A stretch of DNA of 64,000 bases. Source: Brachionus rotundiformis. Taxonomy: Eukaryota; Rotifera; Eurotatoria; Ploima; Brachionidae. A program made the translations under genes and the position numbers. The notes beneath the pieces are model-generated. The model did no database searches. It saw only the letters and a list, made by a program, of their open reading frames with translations, and was not told where the DNA came from. Positions 59,224 to 64,000 of this stretch are shown here, in pieces; within the stretch, counting starts at the first letter, position 1; each line of letters starts with the position of its first letter. The stretch spans positions 72,752-136,751 of the forward strand of contig JAESIW010000180.1 in assembly GCA_016802295.1 (NCBI GenBank). The letters run 5' to 3'.

Positions 59224-61750
59224 ATTTGCATCTGATTTTTTTCTTTTAGCTGGTTTTTAATTTTAAAAGTGTAGAATCAAATTTAAATAATTAAGATCTA
59301 CTAATGCGCTTATTGCGTCTTTTTCTAATTAAAATAAATGCTATCGATTGTTAATAGAAAATAAGGAACATAATTTTATTCTTTCTGAATAAAAAAAAGG
59401 AAATTTGGCTTTTATTAAGCAAATACAACTACGTAAAAATAATTTTGACTCACATTTAATTTTAACAATATCAGCTCAAATTAAATTCCTGAAATTAAAA
59501 TTAAAAAAAAAATTAATTTTAACTATAATTAATTTAACTTATTAATTAATAATAAAATATTCTATGAATTCAAACTATTTTCCTTTTATTTAAAAATTGA
59601 ATTGTAGATAAAGATTTTATATTAAGAATACAGCCCTATCTGTATTAACCATTTAAAGGATCTAATAAATAATCTAAAATTGTATTAATTTATTATGTTT
59701 TTAAATTCAAAAATATGAAAACTATTTTTAATTAATATATTTTGACATGAATTAATTTTGTCAGAAAAATTTCGATTGATTACAGAATATTTAGTTTTAC
59801 CTGAGTTTTTTTGATATTGTAAAAAAAACCAATAATGGAATTGAGCTCCATATAGATGTATGATATCAAGTTAAACTCGGGAGTCTTGGACAACCTTAGT
59901 TTTATATAGCTCAAAATAGTTTCCGTAATACTTGACCCTCATTAATTAAAATCTCTAAATTTCGGTGCATTTGCTGAACTCACTTCTTGGCAATTCAAAG
60001 TGCAAGGTAGCATGAATACAAATTCTTATAGAAAATAATATTTTGAGAAAAAGACAAATGTTTTTTATGTTATTTGATCTCAGCTTTAATTTGGAAAAAA
60101 AATTAGTCCAACCTGTAAGCCGCATAATGGTTCCCCAGGACCCCCATTCATAGGGGTCAATTTCGATATTTTGGACGATGAAACTTCCAAAAGATAATTT
60201 TAACCATTTCTAGGTAATCAAGGATGCTCTATAAGAAAATCTGCAAAATTTCAATACTATTTTTTTCTGTATCTTAAGTTTAAAGCGTTATAACTCCTGA
60301 ACCGAATTATCAGATGGTTCGATAGATACATTATTTTGTAGAGAATTAAATTTTAAATAAATTGTTCGAGACACTTTTTTTAATATTGAACTTAGTTTTT
60401 CACTAAGATACAGTTGAAAAAAAAGAATTTTTAAACAATGATTTATTTCAAAAGAAGAATACTAAAAAGCTTCTCTTTTTAATGCTTTAAAGCTCAAAAT
60501 AAGAAAAAATGAGACATATTCTTCTATGACTTTTTATTTTATCATTCTAAAATTGTACAAACATATTCCTAATTTTCAATTTCTTAAAAAAAATATTTCA
60601 AAATGACTTAAGTAACGAAAAACAAGAAAAAAAGAGTGAAAAATTTAATAAAAAATATCCATAGAAGTCATATTACATATTTTTCCAAAAGATAATTTTT
60701 ACTGAATTTTCATAATTAAACTAGACAAAATCATTTATTAAACTTTTTTAATTTTTCATATTTTTCCATTACACTGTGATGGTCTCTTTCGCTTTGATAT
60801 GAAATATATCATTTCCTATCGGAACAGCAATACCAAGACCTGATAAATGATTTTAAATTTATACATGCTGTATTTTAAAAGCATCATAAAATTTTAATTA
60901 TCAGGTCAAAATAAGTCTACCTTTATCCTAACAAATTTTGAAAATTTCCATATTTTTATTTATAATAAAATATCGACTAGGCCTAATGAAATTTCGAAAT
61001 AGTTAAGTCAATCAAACTTAACTTTTGTGCCATGTTTTGTTCTACAGATATTGGTTAAAGAATGTGACATTCGCTTGTTAATTATACATTAAAAATATTG
61101 ATTAAATTGGTTCTTGAAAAAATAATTAAAATGATTTTTATTAAGAGTGCATTATTTTTATCAAACAAATAGCAAAATTTTATTGTTTGTATTGCTAGAT
61201 CAGGTCAATCAGCCGATAGTTTTAAAGTATTAAATGACCAAGCTTAAAAATTATTTGTTTATTTGTTTATTCTTTATTTAATTTGAACATAATCTTAAAT
61301 TACATTTTACGCATTTTTTGCTTCAACAAAACATTATACCATTCTAAATAAATATTTAAATATAGCAGTTATTATGCAACTTGTGTTTTTGTGGCAAATT
61401 TTGGTTTAGTTTTTCCAAGATTTTCTCTGAGAAAAGTTTTTGTGCATAAGTAGTAAAATCAAATAATGGCCATTTAATCAAATTTTGAGAAAATAAAAAG
61501 CCTTTTTGCTAATTTAATTATACCTTACATACCTTTATGTTTATTAGATAAAATTTAAGTGTCAAAAACTGGCAATTACATAATATTTTTGTCCTTTTTA
61601 ATTCTTATTATTATTCATAGTCAACTTTATCTTCATTTAATTTTATTTTAAAATTTGAATATTATTAATATTAGTACGAATAAAGATAAGCTTTTATCCT
61701 TAATTTTATATCTTCTAAACCATAGAAATTATCATTTGTTTGAAAGTCTT
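59224..61750. other. AT-rich intergenic region
   Basis: No gene could be supported over 2.5 kb. It contains a small element with inverted ends at 60267-60413 and a short GC-richer patch at about 60110-60160 with the hairpin ACCCCCATTCATAGGGGT. Confidence 0.45.
60267..60413. repeat. 147-bp element with 10-bp inverted ends
   Basis: CTGTATCTTA at 60267-60276 and TAAGATACAG at 60404-60413 are perfect inverted ends, each next to a T-rich or A-rich run. It could be a tiny MITE or a chance palindrome. Confidence 0.35.
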
Positions 61751-61802
61751 TATAAAGATTTAAATTAGCTTCATTTCAATAGTATAACTAAGTCGAAACA
61801 AT

Positions 61803-62018
61803 ATGGCAAATATTATCTATTCAATTATTTGGATTCTAATTCTGTGGTTTTTGATGTGGCCGATTGCTGGCATTCTTGCAAGCTTTTGGATTCTCTTCAT
61901 GCCTTTGGAAGCTTGTTTTCCGTTTTTTAAGGATTTGGATTCGACTTTACTCAAATGGATTAAATATTGTGAAAATGTTGGCCAAAATATCAAAGAAGGA
62001 AAATCGTTGAGCTCATAA
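61803..62018 (+). CDS. Small hydrophobic membrane protein, 71 aa, unknown function
   Basis: A single-exon gene with a hydrophobic N-terminal half (residues about 4-38) and a polar C-terminus. The core WPIAGILASFWILFMPLEAC is a tryptophan/proline-containing membrane segment with a following conserved-looking Cys (C39) and a second Cys at 57. I recall similarly built small proteins from other invertebrates but cannot name a family. A TATA-like TATAAAG lies at 61751-61757 and a poly(A) signal at 62053-62058, which supports that it is expressed. It could be a membrane microprotein; no function is proposed. Confidence 0.7.
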   Translation: MANIIYSIIWILILWFLMWPIAGILASFWILFMPLEACFPFFKDLDSTLLKWIKYCENVGQNIKEGKSLSS

Positions 62019-62058
62019 ACTTTTATTATCTATGAATTTATTGTAATTTCTTAATAAA

Positions 62059-62954
62059 GTAATAAATCTAAATTAAAAATTATCTTTATTTAATAAATTG
62101 TAGTTAAATCAAAGTTAAAAATAAATTAGTTAGAACACTTGCTGTAAGAAAATTCTTTTGCTACTGGCTTATCTTTTTTTATTGTTTTTTGTTATAAATT
62201 TTTATCAAATTAACATTTTTTAGACTTAAAAAAAATTTTTTTTATTTTTATTTACTTTAATATTAGAATAAAAAAGGTTAAATCAAAATTTATTTAAATA
62301 ATTAATTTTTTTGTATATACTAAACTTGCAAAATATCTTTGCCATAAAAAAACAGCTTTTTTAAGGACGTCCAAAATTTTTTGCCCTCTAAAACTCTCAA
62401 AGGTTGTTCATAAAGCTTAAGCTTTAACTTTAACAAAAAGATTGGTTACTCATTTTCAAAAACTAGTCGAGCATATTGAAATATAAAAATAAAAACTTAA
62501 ATTGAGGCAAAAATAAAGCTCAATTTTTGGCTTTTTGATATATTTGGTAAGAATTTAAGATAGTCACGCGTAACTCTTTAACAAGAATCAAGTGATGGTA
62601 ATTTAATCCTCATTCAGTTATTTATTAAGAGGTATTTAAAATTTGGAAGAAAATGATAATAAACAACTAAACAAATTAATGCCCACTGTTCACCCGAGTG
62701 GGTAAGGCTAGATATACCAAATAACCATATAACACAAAAAAGAATAAGATCGCTTCCTATTAATTCTTGTTTTTCTTTAATTGTAAATACGACACTGGTT
62801 ATTGCTTTCCTGTGAATAGGAGAGCGATAACCTTTTGTCATATTATATAATTGGACTTTATTATTTTTTTTTTAATAATTATAAAATATAACAAAAAATT
62901 TAATTAAGTTCAATTGTTTATTTATTTAATTAAAATTAATAATAAAATAAAAAA
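62059..62954. other. AT-rich intergenic region
   Basis: No supported gene or element. It probably includes the 3' UTR and poly(A) site of the minus-strand gene to the right (AATAAA on the minus strand near 62918). Confidence 0.45.
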
Positions 62955-63984
62955 CTAGTTTTCATCAAAAACAAGATCAGCATCCGTTTCTGAATCGTAA
63001 TCAATTGGGTTTAATCTTCTTTTTTTGATATTTAACTGAGGGCCTTCGTCTTCTTCCGGAAACAAGTCTGTCAATTCGGTCTTCAAGTCAAAACTTGGAA
63101 GATCGTAAACATACTCATTTGGATGAGTTTGTGGTTGTATTTCTTGGACTTCTTCTTCTTCGCTACCGAAGTCCTCTATTTGAGTCATTATTTTATTTAC
63201 TTCCAATTCTTGTTCTTCCTTCTTTTCTAAGTAATCTAGAAATCTTGGCCAATTCGTATCGTTGATAATCTTCCCAGCAATTGTTCTATATTCTTTTCGC
63301 CATGGAGCTAAAGTTTTGGCAAAAAGATTCGCATATTGCAATGAATCCATATTAACAACTATAAACCTGCGGGAAAATTCTGTCTTAGAATTAATTGCCC
63401 GAGACAATACATCATAATCAATGTATTCATCGGGGTTGAACGATATTAAAAATCGTTCAATCGACAGATCGATATCCTCGACTGCCGTCTTATTTTTAGC
63501 AAGCCTAACATTAAGGCCGCTGCCATACAGCTGCTCTTTAATAAAACAGAGCGTGTCATTTAAAGTGATTTTTTTAAGCAAGTTCACAAACTTGCACTCC
63601 TCCTCTTTCACAAATTGCATACCTGGCCATATGTGGTACGATCCAAATGAATCGGCCAGTATCTCGCAACTAGTCGACTTATATGTCGACGCCCTACCGC
63701 TTAAAAATAAAGCCGTACCTGTTTCTATGGGATTGCATTTTGCATCGTAATTCGCGCAGGAATTTGAGGTAATTTGTGAATGGCAATAATTTTGTAAATT
63801 CGGATTTCGGAATTGGAAGCGTACGATCTTCCTCTTGCCTCTGACGTTCCAACGACATGAAACCTTCATAGTCCTGTTTGGACAATCGAAGGTTCACACA
63901 GTACCGTTTCCAGGAGTTTTGTCGAGGGTATTCATCTCTGAATTCCCTCATCTCCTCAGGACTGTGTTTTGGTTTCGACTTCAT
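62955..63984 (-). CDS. Protein of unknown function, likely two exons, 5' end near the window edge
   Basis: Two overlapping minus-strand frames (63984 to 63694 and 63869 to 62955) differ by +1. They are best joined by a 49-nt intron, 63670-63718, with donor CAG|GTACGG and acceptor GACTAG|T; this fits intron sizes of other genes here and gives 326 aa. A one-base insertion in a pseudogene is the alternative. The N-terminus is basic (KPKHSPEEMREFRDEYPRQN). The middle has FLISFNPDEYIDYDVLSRAI and RRFIVVNMDSLQYANLFAKT. The C-terminus is acidic (EEEEVQEIQ, FPEEDEG) with a possible nuclear signal NIKKRRLNP. I do not recognise the family. The frame stays open upstream of the ATG to the window end, so the true start may lie outside. 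Confidence 0.55.
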
Positions 63985-64000
63985 GCCTTCTACTTTTTTA

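Noticed and set aside
1..64000. CRISPR arrays, bacterial operons or phage-like systems
   Set aside because: No regular spacer-repeat pattern or prokaryotic gene layout; spliced genes and a nuclear tRNA show animal DNA.

Overview
The window reads as AT-rich animal nuclear DNA with spliced genes, very small introns (most resolved NR and fibrocystin introns that hold no repeat are 47-60 nt) and many decayed mobile elements. The gene set suggests a monogonont rotifer such as Brachionus: FICD-type AMPylator, GPI-type trehalases, an NR1-like nuclear receptor pair, a peritrophin, a Ly6/uPAR protein and a huge fibrocystin-L (PKHD1L1)-like gene. This placement is inference from protein families and gene architecture; no database search was possible.

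Layout. 1-4.5 kb: a trehalase (minus strand, cut by the window edge) stands head to head with a two-exon FICD homologue whose 1.9-kb intron holds foldback repeats and a MULE-like remnant. 4.7-7.4 kb: dead retroelement pieces. 9.0-10.8 kb: a complete intronless second trehalase. 11.8-13.1 kb: a four-exon nuclear receptor (minus). 13.5-17.9 kb: fragments of non-LTR retroelements around a tRNA-Ser(GCT) at 15.1 kb. 18.5-19.4 kb: a four-exon two-domain Ly6/uPAR protein.

21.6-51.8 kb (minus): one giant gene, resolved here into about 25 exons with a continuous reading frame of roughly 4,670 codons. It encodes a secreted or surface protein with TIG/IPT repeats, PA14, a cupredoxin-like module, type II-like Cys modules, two G8 domains with parallel beta-helix repeats, a dibasic cleavage motif, a mucin-like tandem repeat and a hydrophobic C-terminal end. 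Its large introns hold a 1.3-kb TIR element, a Ty3/gypsy integrase end with its LTR, CR1-like fragments, paired dispersed repeats and an array of four stem-loops.

56.6-58.0 kb: a second nuclear receptor with the same exon plan as the first, including an in-frame 51-nt intron inside the DNA-binding domain. 58.9-59.2 kb: a one-domain secreted chitin-binding protein. 61.8-62.0 kb: a 71-aa membrane protein. 63.0-64.0 kb: a gene of unknown function, probably with one 49-nt intron. Remaining stretches are AT-rich and repeat-derived.

No operon-like system or CRISPR is present. The genes seem functionally independent. The most unusual items are the domain architecture of the fibrocystin-like gene, the frame-preserving intron in the receptor DNA-binding domain, the stem-loop array at 42.24-42.36 kb and the unknown gene at the right edge.
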